Below, one piece after another: positions 11,682 to 23,261 of a stretch of DNA of 64,000 bases. The stretch is from Chlamydoabsidia padenii (Eukaryota; Mucoromycota; Mucoromycetes; Mucorales; Cunninghamellaceae). Positions within the stretch are counted from its first letter, which is position 1; each line of letters starts with the position of its first letter. Position numbers and translations under genes: made by a program. The DNA is taken from contig JAIWND010000010.1 in NCBI GenBank assembly GCA_025330725.1, positions 682,001-746,000 on the forward strand, read 5' to 3'. The notes under the pieces are model-generated. The model was given only the letters and a program-made list of their open reading frames with translations. It did not search any database and was not told where the DNA came from.

Positions 11682-13356
11682 ATGTCTCAAACAATACAAT
11701 CACCTTCAGTAACACCTGTTAATAATGCCTCTTCGAATATCAACCATACACAAGTATCACCCCAAGATATTACCTCAGGTAAGTAACGAATCATCATTTT
11801 ATTATGTATTCAACAAAAAGAAAAAAGAAGGAAAAAAAGGAGATAGTGAAGGGATCGAGGGACGACGGGGCTGGTAAAAGATGGCAAGGCATGGCGTGAT
11901 AGATGGCCTTTTTCCTTTAATAACCATAAACCATTCTTTTTTTTTATTCCATTTTAACCACTAGATCAACAAGACTACACTAATCAAGAAAAGCAACAAC
12001 CACTCACTACAACAAGTCGACTTAACAACAATAATACTATGACCAAACGAACTACTACTACTACTACTCCTCATACTAAGCATGGCTTTTTATCTTTATT
12101 GTTTTGCTGTGCAAGTGATACCTCAGCATTAGCGGATCAAGGGCTTACGAAATCAGCAACGTCTCCTCACACGACAATAACCTCACCCGAACAACTATAC
12201 GAATCAACAGCAAGGTCAAAACGAAAAAAGAAGCATTGGTATAGTCGATGGGTCAATACAAAACAGACCATACCTCAAAAGCAACAAAAGGAACAAGCAC
12301 CCACTGATAGTGACGACGGTCATCCTCTCTCACCACCACCACCACCACCACCACCACCACCACCACCACCACCTCAAACCACACCTTCTCCACTATTATT
12401 ATCATCAAAAGAAGAAAAGACCCCTCCATCTACACCTATCACAACCACTCCCACTACTGAACCGCACTCTGATCCTAATTATCCTTTTGGAATGAACGAG
12501 GTATAGTATCAATTTGCATACACAAATCATCACTCATTTTCTTTTATTTGCGCGTGTTGTGCTCATCTTTTTTAGACTGGTCCAATGGCATGGCTCCTTC
12601 CTCCCATTTCTTCTGAACACACTGGTCGGAAATGTTTGGTGCTAGATCTGGATGAAACCCTCGTCCACAGTTCCTTCAAGGTAAGTTTGGAAAATAGAAC
12701 TTGCTTGATCACTCACCATCTTATAGATCATTCCCAATCCTGATTTTGTCGTCCCTGTGGAAATTGACCAACAAGTACACAGTGTCTATGTACTCAAACG
12801 ACCTGGTGTGGATGAATTCATGCGAAAGATGGGTGAAATATATGAAATTGTTGTTTTTACAGCAAGTTTATCAAAGGTAAATCAGTAAACAAAAAAAAAA
12901 AAAAAAAAAAAGAGAGAGAATTAGATCTATACTCAACTTTATATTTTTATTAGTATGCAGACCCTGTATTGGATATGCTCGATATACATCATGTGGTGAA
13001 GCATCGTTTATTTAGGGAATCGTGCTTCAATCATAAAGGAAGTTATGTCAAGGTAACGGGATTGAAACATATATATATATATATAAAAAAGGCATCAAAT
13101 CAACTAACTCTTTCCCTCTCAACAGGATCTCTCTCAACTCGGTCGTGATTTGGCTGCCACCTTGATTCTTGATAATTCACCAACAAGTTACTTATTCCAT
13201 AACTCTAATGCTGTACCTGTATCCACTTGGTTTAATGATCCTCATGATACTGAGCTTACTGATCTGGTGGATTTTTTAAATGATTTGACTTTTGTGGATG
13301 ATGTTACCCTTATTTTAGATAGTGCCATTGAACCCACTTCTATTACTACCAAATGA
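11682..13356 (+). CDS. Psr1-like HAD-family protein phosphatase (CTD-phosphatase-like domain)
   Basis: Predicted membrane-tethered Ser/Thr phosphatase of the NIF/SCP family; the yeast Psr1/Psr2 relatives act in the plasma-membrane stress response. Six exons (11682-11778, 11965-12500, 12576-12680, 12727-12876, 12954-13052, 13126-13356) give 405 residues. The C-terminal half is the catalytic domain: [15 protein letters not shown] carries the DxDxT nucleophile motif, then [27 protein letters not shown] and [12 protein letters not shown] with the conserved Asp. The N-terminal region is low-complexity with a run of 14 prolines. It contains GFLSLLFCC, closely resembling the doubly palmitoylated N-terminus GFISSILCC of yeast Psr1; here that segment is preceded by about 55 residues, so an internal start at 12039 is possible. 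Confidence 0.9.
12331..12372 (+). repeat. CCA trinucleotide repeat encoding polyproline
   Basis: A run of CCA/ACC triplets within the Psr1-like coding sequence encodes 14 consecutive prolines between the acylation-like motif and the phosphatase domain. In another frame it would encode polyhistidine, which explains a spurious His-rich open frame there. Confidence 0.9.
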
Positions 13357-13926
13357 AATCCTTCCCCTACTCATTCCTTTATTATTACTCTTGATACCTT
13401 ATACATATCACATCACAATCCCTCTCCATTCTTTTTTTTTTATTATTACATCTTTCCCCCAAACATTTATTGTTTCCTTATTGTTGTTGTTTTTAACTTT
13501 TTTTTTTTTTATCTACTATTGATCCTTCCTCATTCCTTCATTCAATTCATTTAGTATTCTTATCTCCACTCCTTTGGTCTCTCTCTCTTTTTTTTTAACT
13601 CTACTACTTGAATATACTATCTTATTACATGAAAAAGAAAAAACAATAAACTTTTTTTTTTATCTTCTACCTACTTGGCTCGGTTAATGCATTGATCCTT
13701 ATTGTGTACGATGCCTTTGTGCAACCTAATATGGCGGGGGCTGGATGTCGGGGATTTAAATCATATCTACAGCATATTCGTGTTGCCTTTTTCTTTGCCT
13801 TCTCTTCCCATTCCTCCTCACTTTTTTTTTCCCCCACTTTTAACTTCAAACAACACATTCCTTTTTTTACTGAAAACTTGACTATACATGACCACTCGAA
13901 AATATGATCTTGGCAAGTCATTATAA
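13357..13926. other. Intergenic region with B-box-like sequence
   Basis: Pyrimidine-rich 3' flank of the phosphatase gene followed by the upstream region of the oxidoreductase gene. At 13749-13759 the sequence CGGGGATTTAA resembles the motif scattered through the window, about 170 bp upstream of the next ATG. A minus-strand frame across it reads RYDLNPRHP, a typical translation shadow of tRNA-like sequence. No complete tRNA can be folded here. Confidence 0.4.
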
Positions 13927-15669
13927 ATGTCCCATACAAATGTAAACCCCTCAATGACTGACAACATGAACCTTCTTAATGATATATTAGTTGTGTATGG
14001 AGCCACTGGCTTTACTGGCGAACTTACCTGTGAATACGTTGCTGAACTAAAGGATAAGGTAAGGAAGGTTGGGCTGGAAAAAAAAAGAAGTAAAAATAAC
14101 CCCCCCCTACTACTAATACTATTACTAATATACATATGTCAATTGACTTTGACAGGATTTGAAATGGGCCATTGCTGGTCGAAGTCTTGCCAAGTTGGAA
14201 AAAACCAAGAAACACTTGATCACGATGAATGAATCACTACAGGTAATAATTAAAGAACATGGATCTGTAATCAAATTATCTTTTATATATATTCCTTGTA
14301 TCTAAATAGAATATTGACCTTATTGTGGCCGACGCAACTAACCCCGACTCTCTGGATTCATTTCTTTGTGATACCATGGTAGTTATTAGTACAGTAGGTA
14401 TGTATGAAACAAACAAAATAAAAAAAAAAAGGACTGAAAGAACTAAAAGAATTAATGACTTTATATATATGATAGGGCCTTATGTCAAGTATGGTACACC
14501 TTTAGTTGAGGCATGCCTACGACAAGGTACACACTATGTCGATATCACGGGTGAACATAACTGGATTAAATACCTCATCGACAATTATCATGAACAAGCT
14601 CAGAACAAGAATATATTGATTGTACCTACTTGTGGTTTTGACTCTGTGCCCAGTGACCTTGGTACTTTTATGCAAGTGGATCAAGAGGGAGGAAGGGGGG
14701 GGATGGTAATGATATAGGCTAACCTTTTTTTTTTTTTCTGTCTTTATAGGGTAACTGATTATCTCCGTCGCAAACATAACTTGGATACTGCAGATGTCAA
14801 ACTGTCTTTGATAAATGCTCAAGGTGGGGTGTCTGGTGGAACGATTCAATCAATGACCCAAGCACTTTGCGACAAGTATCTCTCTCCTTGGCAATACTTT
14901 GATCCCTACTTGTTGGCTACTAAAAGAGGTCAAGACAAAGCTTATTTGCCTTGGATCTATAAGGATGGTGACTTTGGTGGGAAATGGCAAACTTTCTTCA
15001 TCATGTCGGTGGTGAATGAAAAGGTGGTCCGTAGATCTTGGAGTTTATATACTGACCGTGGTCGCTCTTATGGGAAATTATTCAAGTACCGAGAAAGGTA
15101 ACCCTTTTCAAGTGACATGCTTTGAATTGATCATTCTCTTCTTTTTGTATTACAACACATAGCTCGACAATGCCTTTAATTCCTGGTCTTATCTATACTT
15201 GTATCATGTTGACTATCATGCCTTTAGCTTCCATCTTGCTCAAGATTGGTTTTATCAAGCGCATGATTGAAAAGATTCTTCCTGCTGGTGGAACTGGTCC
15301 CACTCGAGAACAACGAAGTGAAGGTCAATTTGAATTCCAATTGGTGGCTACTGGCGATACCGAGCCTTATGATCCCATGGTGCGTGTCCGAGGTGTTGTC
15401 AAAGGTAAAAAATCCCTCATTATGAATGACATGTATATCAACAAAAAGGGGGGATGGTGCATTGTATTATCTTAGGTTTTAGGGACCCTGGATATGGTGA
15501 TACATGTCGTATGTTGGTAGAATCTGCATTAAGCATTGTAAAGTCCCTTGATGCCTTACCTGGCAAGAACGGAGGTATCTTGACCCCTGCTACTGCTTTT
15601 GGACAAGTATTGATTGATCGACTGACAGTTAATGGTGGCATGGTGTTTGACGTATCTGATATCCCTTGA
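13927..15669 (+). CDS. Saccharopine-dehydrogenase-like oxidoreductase (SCCPDH family)
   Basis: Member of the SCCPDH-like family, usually membrane- or lipid-droplet-associated; the substrate is not established. Seven exons (13927-14058, 14156-14242, 14310-14397, 14476-14671, 14750-15097, 15163-15404, 15476-15669) give 428 residues. The N-terminal Rossmann fold has VVYGATGFTG, the NAD(P)-binding loop, then WAIAGRS and VVISTVGPY. HYVDITGEHNW and PTCGFDSVPSDLG are family blocks. A hydrophobic segment at about residues 280-305 (IPGLIYTCIMLTIMPLASIL) suggests membrane association. Intron 4 starts with a GC donor (AT|GCAAGT) and only this junction restores the family sequence (M-V-T-D-Y-L-R). The start at 13927 is the first ATG; Met 11 or Met 16 is also possible. 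Confidence 0.88.
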
Positions 15670-15763
15670 TTTAGTTAATTTGATATGTAAAGTGATATTT
15701 CGGGATTTAAAATAAACGTGTATTTTTTTAAAAAATCTTTGGTGGGCCTTCCTTCTTCTCCTC

Positions 15764-16588
15764 ATGGATCAATCTAAAGTGTGGCAGGATCTGTTTGGAT
15801 CGGATGATGACGACTTTGAAAACGATACCGATAACCTTAACAGACAACAAGGAAGAAAACCTACTAGTGACGATATGGAGACCTTTGAATGCATCCCTGG
15901 ATTGACATTATGGCACGGCGCTCTTGATCATGCCCAACAGATGGCTTTGACTCGAGCTATTATTGATGCTGACATTTTTGGACAAGGCAATCAAGCCATG
16001 CGGTTTGGCAATCTTGGGTCTCATTTGGATGAACTCTCAGCGTATATTCAGCAACACAATATCCTACCCACCTCTCTTGCTAATCGTGTCCCACTCTTTG
16101 ACCAGGCCATATACAATCGATACAACAAAGGTATATAACTATCAAGTTAATTTGACACTTGCCAACAATCTCTCTCTCTTTTTTTTTTTTTTTAGGTGAA
16201 GGATTGATTAGTCATATTGATTTGGCAAAGTAAGGTAAGTCCTTAAAAAAAGTGATATGGAAAAACTGACTCTGTCCCTAGATTCGATGATGGTATCATT
16301 GTATTATCACTCTTATCAAGTTGTTGTATGACTTTACGCCCTGCTACTAACCCACAAAAGGCCATGCAACAAGGATATTCAACTAGGCAACCACAATCGG
16401 CTCCACTACCAGATCCTTCGGCTATTGATATATTATTACGACCCGGTGATATCTTGATGCTTTCAGGTCCTGCGCGGTACCATTGGGAACATGGCATTGC
16501 GGAACGGGAAATGGATATCGTGGGGGATCAAGTGGTGGTCCGTGGAACTAGAATTAGCGTCACTTTAAGGAAACTGTTGCCAACTTGA
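15764..16588 (+). CDS. AlkB-like 2-oxoglutarate/Fe(II) dioxygenase
   Basis: Probable oxidative demethylase of nucleic acids or proteins. Three exons (15764-16130, 16196-16229, 16282-16588) give 235 residues. The central exon is only 34 nt and encodes the first metal ligands: SHIDL supplies the HxD pair. The distal ligand is the His in YHWEHGI, and RGTRISVTLRKL supplies the Arg residues that bind 2-oxoglutarate, as in AlkB homologues. ILLRPGDILMLSGPARYHW is the characteristic strand before the distal His. The N-terminus is acidic. The closest known subgroup (ALKBH4/6/7/8-like) cannot be chosen from sequence alone. The spacer from the preceding oxidoreductase stop is only 94 bp on the same strand. 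Confidence 0.88.
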
Positions 16589-16904
16589 CCTTTTTCATAG
16601 TAATAGTCCTCCTTACATTGTAGCTTTTTGTTATCTTTTTATTAATAAAATTAAATGTTTACAACAATGATGTGTGATGGTGGATTTCATTCATCGTGGC
16701 GTGTAATCTTGTCATATAGGATACTGCCTTTCCTGCTTGTCTTCATGAGTGGAAGCAGACGTACGAGCCTTTCCCAGAAATCATATAGTTTGAAACCCAG
16801 CCAGGCTTGAAAATGAGTACCATTAAATCGTCTAAAAAAAAAAAAGGATGCACCCACACCCTCTCGCAAAACACAAATATCATTCCACATCCTTTTTTTT
16901 TTTT

Positions 16905-17345
16905 TTTTTTTTTAGAAAAGCCAGGGTAAAACGATCTTGAGGCTATACTGCTCCAAACAGTGGACTTGGTACATTGGCCATTATGTAAAGTTTGTTGGAA
17001 ATAGGCTAAGGAATGCACATGGTCACTTTTGTCATTAGCATCACTTGTCCATTAAGGCAGTGGAGCTCTCTTAAGAATCAAGGTGAGGGTAAGCGGGTTT
17101 TGAAATAAGTTTTATCTTGTTGTCAATTTTTCATTCTGCAACTTTTTTCACAATAGTCAGGTTAAAACAATCTTGAGGCTATACTATTCCATACAGTGGA
17201 CTTGGTACAATGGCCATTATGTAAAGTTTGTTGGAAATAGGCTATGGAATGTTCATGGCCGCTTTTGTCTTTAGCATCACTTGTCCATTAAGGCAGTGGA
17301 GCTCTGCTAACAATTCCAAAGTAAACCTGTAAATTTAAAGCCTGT
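16905..17345. repeat. Short array of a ~240-bp repeat (two units)
   Basis: Two units of a ~240-bp sequence lie head to tail (about 16915-17100 and 17155-17330). Conserved blocks shared by both are ACAGTGGACTTGGTACA, GGCCATTATGTAAAGTTTG, TTGGAAATAGGCTA and CATTAAGGCAGTGGAGCTCT. The first unit ends in AAGCGGGTTTTGAAAT. Related units occur at 54770-55335, with a fragment at 4380-4450. There is no coding capacity. The unit end resembles the B-box-like motif discussed in the findings. Confidence 0.85.
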
Positions 17346-17649
17346 CGGGAGTTCATTTACATGATTTTGGGGGGAAGGGAAAGGTTGGTTTCTTTCTGCC
17401 ATGTCCTTTTTGGAACAATCATGCATGAATAGGTGTTGGTATAATCATGTTTTTTTTTCTTCTATTCAATGGATTAAATATTTGAATAAGGGCAGGGAGC
17501 CAATTAGTTATCAATGGGAGCTTTTTGTGTCAAGTCTCGTCGGTAAGCACACGTACTATTCAGACACTAATTAACTTGTTTCCATGTAAGGGTGCCCTTT
17601 TCTAATAATAGTCATCCAAAATAGACTCTTTTGATACATATACATTGAA

Positions 17650-20600
17650 CTTTTGTATTCATCAACTCTTCTCTGAGGTCGAATATTCATACCATGACCA
17701 CCTCTCAGGGACGAGTGGAAAGTTCAAATCCCGCTCCAGTGGGAATCTTTCAATTACGATCGGCGGGTCTTTTTCTTTTTTTTTTTTTTCTTTTTTTTTT
17801 TTATGTGAATTGACGACCTTGACAGCAAGTCGAATGGAAGACTTGTGGGAACAACAAATAGAAAAAGGCACTCTCTCCCGTCAACAGACATATCAAATTA
17901 CAAGGTAAGTTACTCTAATCTCACCTGCCTATCCATTGATAACCTTTGTCTTCATTATAGGTAAAAGGACATTCTCGCTCTGCTTTGTTATTTTGTTTTT
18001 ATCTACAGAAAATGCATCTCCTTGGCCGCCACTACAAGTAGACTAACAAGCAAAAAGATGGAATAGCAAGTAATCTAGACATGGGATAGTATAAGTGTAG
18101 TGGAATGTTCACAGGGTATATTATGCAATGACTTGTGCTGCTGTATGATGTATATCCCTTCACTTTGGTATACTTTTCTTACTTGATAGTTTAAAGCAAC
18201 GAGAACCACACACAACTGTAGCTTTATATCACTATCCAGCATACAACAACAATGATTACCATCAACAACAGCAACCAGAGTTTATACGACATTGCCTGTC
18301 GGGTCAATCATCCACCTTCACCACTACTGAATACACCCCACATTAATAGTATAGACTAGACTATAATAGACTAGATAACTTTTTTTTACTTGTGTTTTAT
18401 TAAATAAATAAAATGATTTGATATTATGATACTATTGCTAGTGACTACTTTACAAAAGAGTATAAACAATAAAGATTTTTCATTTTTGTTTTGTTTTTTT
18501 TATTAAAAAAAAGTGCATCAGAAAGAATAATGTCTTACATGGTTTAAATAAAAACCAAGGCATTTATATCATATCATCATATTTGCACTGTGTAATAACC
18601 TGATCATCCACTATCATTCGTATAACATCCATCAACTTCCAAACAAGCGTTCCCCCGAGTACTCGGTGCAAGCGAATGAATAATTAAACCAATGATAGTG
18701 GATTGTTGTTAATGTCAAAAGAAAAGGAGTGGAAAAAAAAGATCCCCTTTTATATTCGATAATTCTCGAGGTCGTCCGAAATCAGATGTCAAGATAATTG
18801 AGCCAATCAAAATGCTCCCCCTCCCTATCTATGTTAACATATGCACTGTCGTGCATGATCCTTTTCACTACTTTCCCAAGGAGATGCTTACTTTATTGAC
18901 ATGAAAACAACTAGACTGTTAGTGATTACTCTTTCCGCATTTATAGAAACTTGAACCAAGTCAAACGGATGATTGTGGCCTTTTTTCATCTTTTTTTTTT
19001 ATATGTGGGGGATCCAAATCCGGACTTTGAAAAATGAAACCTGTTATTTGATTACTTCATCATATAATTAACAGGTGAAGATGAATGGGACCTGGCTATT
19101 ATCAAGTTGTAACAGTGATGGATCGAGTGATACTGATTATTGAACTAGAAAGAAAATGTCAGAAATTACAGTCAGTAATAGTATAAAAGTAAATGACAAT
19201 ACGAGGTCATTGTTGCAGTACTCTATATCAAATAAGCATGATCAAACTACATGGAAGATAAAAGTTTTGTTTTGTTATTGATTTCCTTATCCGTCATGAT
19301 AATCAGTGAGTATGAATTGTTTACACCACCCCCAATCTAGTTCTCTTCGAAAATGAAAGTTCATGCAGGCGGCGTGTGAAAATGATGAAACTGTTTCCCC
19401 CCTTCTTTAACATGGTTGATCAAAACTACTCTGTGAATTACTATTGAATAAGCTACAGGAACATTATACTTTGAAATATTGTCTAACCTAGGCAATAATA
19501 CTATCTCGTTTTTCAATCATTGTCTACTAGACCAAAAAATTAGGGCAGGTGGCGGGATTTTAAAATTTAGTCAGTGGGACGGATGTCTTCCGAAACATTT
19601 TCCCCTCTTTTTTTTTTTTTTTTACTCTCACCTTCCACAATAGCTATACGTTAATCCATTCAACTTGAATGTAACTACTTTATTGGAGTGACACCACTTC
19701 TCTATTTAGTTATAACACACGCCCATGGACGATCATTAATCCTTACTGAAACGTAGACCACTTTACACCGAAGGTTAGTGCTATAACTGATTCTTTGTTA
19801 AATGACTAGCCACCTTTTTATATTATATAGCAGCCACTCAAGTACCCTGCTAAAGCAAATATATTCAACAAAGTATAGCTACGACAAGACCAACACGAAT
19901 CTCTCTTTATACCTTTTACTTTAGCACCTCCTCATTAAAGGTAAATTACTTGTAATGTAGTAAGACAACAATGACTCACCACTGAACAAGGATTTTTGTC
20001 TATTCAAGTAGACTAAAGGCTCATGCTTGGGTCTATATCAATAATTAGTTGCACAAGGTACTGTATTGTAACTCTGGTGGCTTCTCCTCAAGTGGGTGTA
20101 ATACAAGGTACAGTAGGGTAAAAAGAAGAAGAAGAAGAAAGGACAGTGGATGATAATATTATATACGAATCAATTGTTGTTTATCGTAGGGAATGGAAAC
20201 ATAGTTTGTCTCCTTTAATAACATCGTTGACTGTGGATTTGAAGTATTGGGTCTGGTCTACTATGAATACCTTGCTCAATGAATGCATATTTGACATGTG
20301 GAAACAGTTACAGTCAGATTGAAAAAAAGGTTGTTAAATCAGGGTTTATAACAAGATACTAAAATACTTACTAATCAACTCACAGGTTTCTTTTGGATGG
20401 AATTAGACTAATCTTTGTACAGCATTAACGACAGTATGATATAGTTAAGGCGAATCCCTCGACATCAACTCGACTCTTACCTGCTATCAGGCCAAAAGAA
20501 GGGAACAGAGTTGCTCTTTTATGACTTAAAAGTACATATATCTATGGGTGTGTGGATATCGTGGAATTGGCTCAAATGATCAAAGATCTACAATTAATTG

Positions 20601-20775
20601 GGGGGCAAAATGTGCTATAAAAGCATGTTGGGTATATCACTTTGACGTCTGCTGGTGCCGAAATCGAATATCTCCTGTCTCGTTGAAGAATCTTGTGCTG
20701 TTTTGAATGTCATCTACGATCAACTACTCAGCAAATACAACAGTCTGATCTCACCTGGTCTTAAATACTCTTTAG
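17650..20775 (+). pseudogene. Decayed multi-exon gene, related to 43405-44640
   Basis: Several stretches align collinearly with a second degenerate locus at 43405-44640, including exon-like segments with preserved splice signals. Examples are ACAAG|GTAAGTTACTCTAA with ATTATAG| downstream, and the block GGACGATC followed by CTTACTGAAACGTAGACC. The 3' end reads in two frames as ELAQMIKDLQLIGG and ITLTSAGAEIEYLL, then ESCAVLNVIYDQLLSKYNSL up to a stop near 20778. Frame changes and in-frame stops interrupt these segments. The collinear similarity and remnant introns indicate a gene family that has decayed at both loci. The protein family was not recognised. Confidence 0.5.
18606..18703. repeat. 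Nested palindrome / hairpin-forming sequence
   Basis: A perfect 13-bp inverted repeat (ATCCACTATCATT at 18606-18618 and its complement at 18691-18703) encloses a perfect 12-bp palindrome CCGAGTACTCGG (18655-18666), which is itself flanked by GCG and complementary-looking GCAAGCG sequence. No gene overlaps it. Confidence 0.8.
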
Positions 20776-21095
20776 AATAGTATTTTTTTATATATTAGAT
20801 TAGTTGTATTATATATTATGTAGCTTTGTGTTTTAACTCACTTGTAATAAACATGATTAATATCTGTCCTTGATGTGATTCATGCATCGACTTGACCATT
20901 AAACTCCGACAATATCCTTTTTTGTGTTGGCAGTGTGATATTTTGATACTTATCATCCATCGTATCTTTCTAATACTTTGTATTGTAGATGTCATTAGTA
21001 TTGTTTGATACCTCGACTTAATCTAATGTGCATTGAAGCTTTGGGACAGTGATACAATAGACGCTTTTGTTATATCTTCTTTCTGACAAGCCTTT

Positions 21096-21181
21096 CCCTT
21101 CCCCCAAAAATCACGTAACTTGAAGTCCGACAGGTTTCAAGCCTGACTGGGTTTTCAATTACGTGATTTCTGGGAGAAGGG
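21096..21181. repeat. 86-bp inverted-repeat element upstream of the UbiB kinase gene
   Basis: Two ~28-nt arms (21096-21124 and 21153-21181) are imperfect inverse complements sharing the core AAATCACGTAA and flanking CCCTTC/GAAGGG. The loop is about 28 nt. It ends 137 bp before the start codon of the next gene. A half-copy resembling the right arm occurs near 17340-17385 (ACATGATTTTGGGGGGAAGG). It could be a small MITE-like element or a hairpin in the promoter. Confidence 0.7.
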
Positions 21182-21318
21182 ATAACTCGGTAGCAGCGAG
21201 GGATATTAAAGCGGCGATGTAAATAATTCAAGCTTACATTACATTGGGGGAAGAAGAAGAAAAAAAAAAAAAGAATCTTTCGCTTCTTTGTTTCTTCTTC
21301 TCCACTTTAATCAATGCT

Positions 21319-23261
21319 ATGAATAATTCGGCCTCGCTATTGATGCGTATGCGGGCGTTTTACTCACTTTATGTACCCCAGTCCGAACTTGCGCCAATCT
21401 TCTGCTCACGACCATTGTCCTACCGGCGACCTTTTACAAGATGCTTCTCCAACATTAATCGACTTTTGACAACCAATACACCTCGAACGACTATCCATGG
21501 GATCATTCCTTTAACCCAACGACCATTCAGCCCTTTGAAACGACGACTACTTTATGGCGCACTCTTTACACTGGGTGGCTGTACCCTTGTCCACCACCTC
21601 AATGTCCATGATTCTCACCTCCTTCACACCTTCAAGGCAATACAAAGGGTGGGCCAAGCAACATGGGTGGGCATCCAAGTAGCCATGGACTATCAATGGT
21701 GGTACATGACATGTCGACATGACGAGAACAAGAAGAAACAGTGTCACTTGAAAAGCGCCCATCGGGTGCTGGACGGTCTTCAACAACTAGGAGGCATCTA
21801 TATCAAACTCGGGCAACACATCTCGGCAATGCAGTACATCTTACCCGTGGAATGGACCTCAACCTTGGCCATCCTCCAGGACCGATGCGATCCCACGAGC
21901 ACGCGACAAGAACTCTGCAACATGTTTTTGACGGATTATGGCCTACCACTGGATCAGGTGTTTGATCGGTTTGACTGGGATCATCCGCTGGGTGTGGCGT
22001 CTTTGGCTCAAGTACATCGGGCAAGGCTGGCGGCGACGGGGGAATGGGTGGCGGTCAAATTACAACATCCGCGACTGGACGAATTCTGTAAGATGGATCT
22101 GGATACCGTACAGGCTATTGTCGGGTTTATCAAATGGGCGTTTCCTGACTTTGGATTCGAATGGGTGTTGCAGGAAATGAAGGAGGCGTTGCCGTTAGAA
22201 TTGGATTTTGTGAATGAAGCGTATAATGCGCGGCAGGTGGATGCGAACTTTGGTGATGATGCGTCTACTGCCCTGGTGATTCCTCGTATTATTTGGGCTC
22301 AGCGCAGGATCTTGTGTATGGAATGTAAGTACTTAATGATGCTCTTTGTAAGTCTTGAGCTCACTCACACTCTCTCTTTTTTTATATTGGTCGTTGTTTC
22401 ATAGATATTAAAGGTGGTAGACCGGATGATTTGGACTATATGCAACTACACAATATCGATCCTGTAAAAGTGTCAAACGAAATCACCATAGTCTTCTCCA
22501 AGATGATTTTTATGCATGGGTAAGAAAAAAGGGGAACTAAAGACAACAGATGCTAACATACGTATTATGTCTTTGTGCGTAGATTTGTCCACTGTGATCC
22601 TCGTAAGTCACCATTCTCTCCTTTCTTGTACTAACAGGTCTTTATAGATCCAGGCAACATATTAATACGACCAAATACGACAACCAAACACGGACACAAC
22701 TTTGATCTGGTACTACTGGACCACGGTCAGTATCGCACCCTCGACCCCGGTATGCGATTAGACTATGCGCACCTGTGGCTATCCTTGATTCGGGGGGATG
22801 AGGCGGGGATTGAATTATACGCTCACCGTCTTGGCTGCCGACCCCAATCCCATCGCCTGTTTGCATCACTCTTGACCGGTCGAGAATGGCACACGATTGA
22901 AGCGGCCGATCTATCCTCTCTGAAAAGCACGGTGGAAATCTCTCGGGTGTCCGGACGCACCAGCTTGTTTCTTGGTAAGATTGCCGATATTCTCGCCACA
23001 TTACCTCGGGTCATGCTCTTGCTGTTGAAGACCACGGATCTTTTGCGACATGTGGATGAAACTTTGCGACCTGCTCATGTGTCGAGCCGTAAAAATTATA
23101 CGATCATGATATATTATTGTGCTCGTGCTGTGTGGATGGATACTCGTCAGAAATTATGGGACCGGTGGAGAGAAAATCGATGGTGGCATTGGTGTGGCGA
23201 CTACATACGTGCTTGGTGGACGTATCAATCTTTAAATTGGTCTTTATGGTTTTATCAATAG
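21319..23261 (+). CDS. UbiB/ABC1-family atypical kinase, ADCK1/Mcp2-like
   Basis: Predicted mitochondrial protein of the UbiB family; yeast Mcp2 and animal ADCK1 relatives act at the inner membrane in lipid and coenzyme Q homeostasis. Four exons (21319-22324, 22405-22519, 22583-22602, 22648-23261) give 584 residues. The N-terminus is basic and lacks acidic residues, as in mitochondrial presequences, followed by a hydrophobic stretch near residue 75. IYIKLGQHISAMQYILP carries the KxGQ motif, LGVASLAQVHRA the alanine-rich loop, VAVKLQHP the ATP-site Lys, and DPHPGN (across exons 3 and 4) plus LLDHGQY the catalytic and metal-binding residues. Exon 3 is a 20-nt micro-exon and the next intron only 45 nt. 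The ATG at 21319 was chosen because earlier in-frame sequence has no ATG. Confidence 0.92.

Larger units (their letters stand above)
16589..21318. other. 4.7-kb gene-poor interval
   Basis: Between the AlkB-like and UbiB-kinase genes. It contains AlkB 3' flank (TTATTAATAAAA at 16639), the ~240-bp repeat pair, a decayed multi-exon gene (17650-20775), a nested palindrome (18606-18703) and an inverted-repeat element (21096-21181). Isolated stretches such as 18310-19650 show only AT-rich non-coding sequence with a B-box-like motif at 19553. No intact gene was found on either strand. Confidence 0.6.

Noticed and set aside
12310..12495. Polyhistidine open frame
   Set aside because: It is the +1 shadow of the CCA repeat in the Psr1-like gene, whose frame continues into the catalytic domain.
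13667..13954. Possible tRNA on the minus strand (RYDLNPRHP translation shadow)
   Set aside because: Only a B-box-like stretch is present; no acceptor, D or anticodon stems can be paired around it.
16905..17345. CRISPR-like or phage-type direct repeats
   Set aside because: The repeat units are ~240 bp, only two per array and contain no constant spacer pattern; the genome is eukaryotic.
21244..21318. Earlier start for the UbiB kinase (MGEEEEKKKK)
   Set aside because: The first codon is TTG, and the residues come from an A-rich leader; the first in-frame ATG is 21319.
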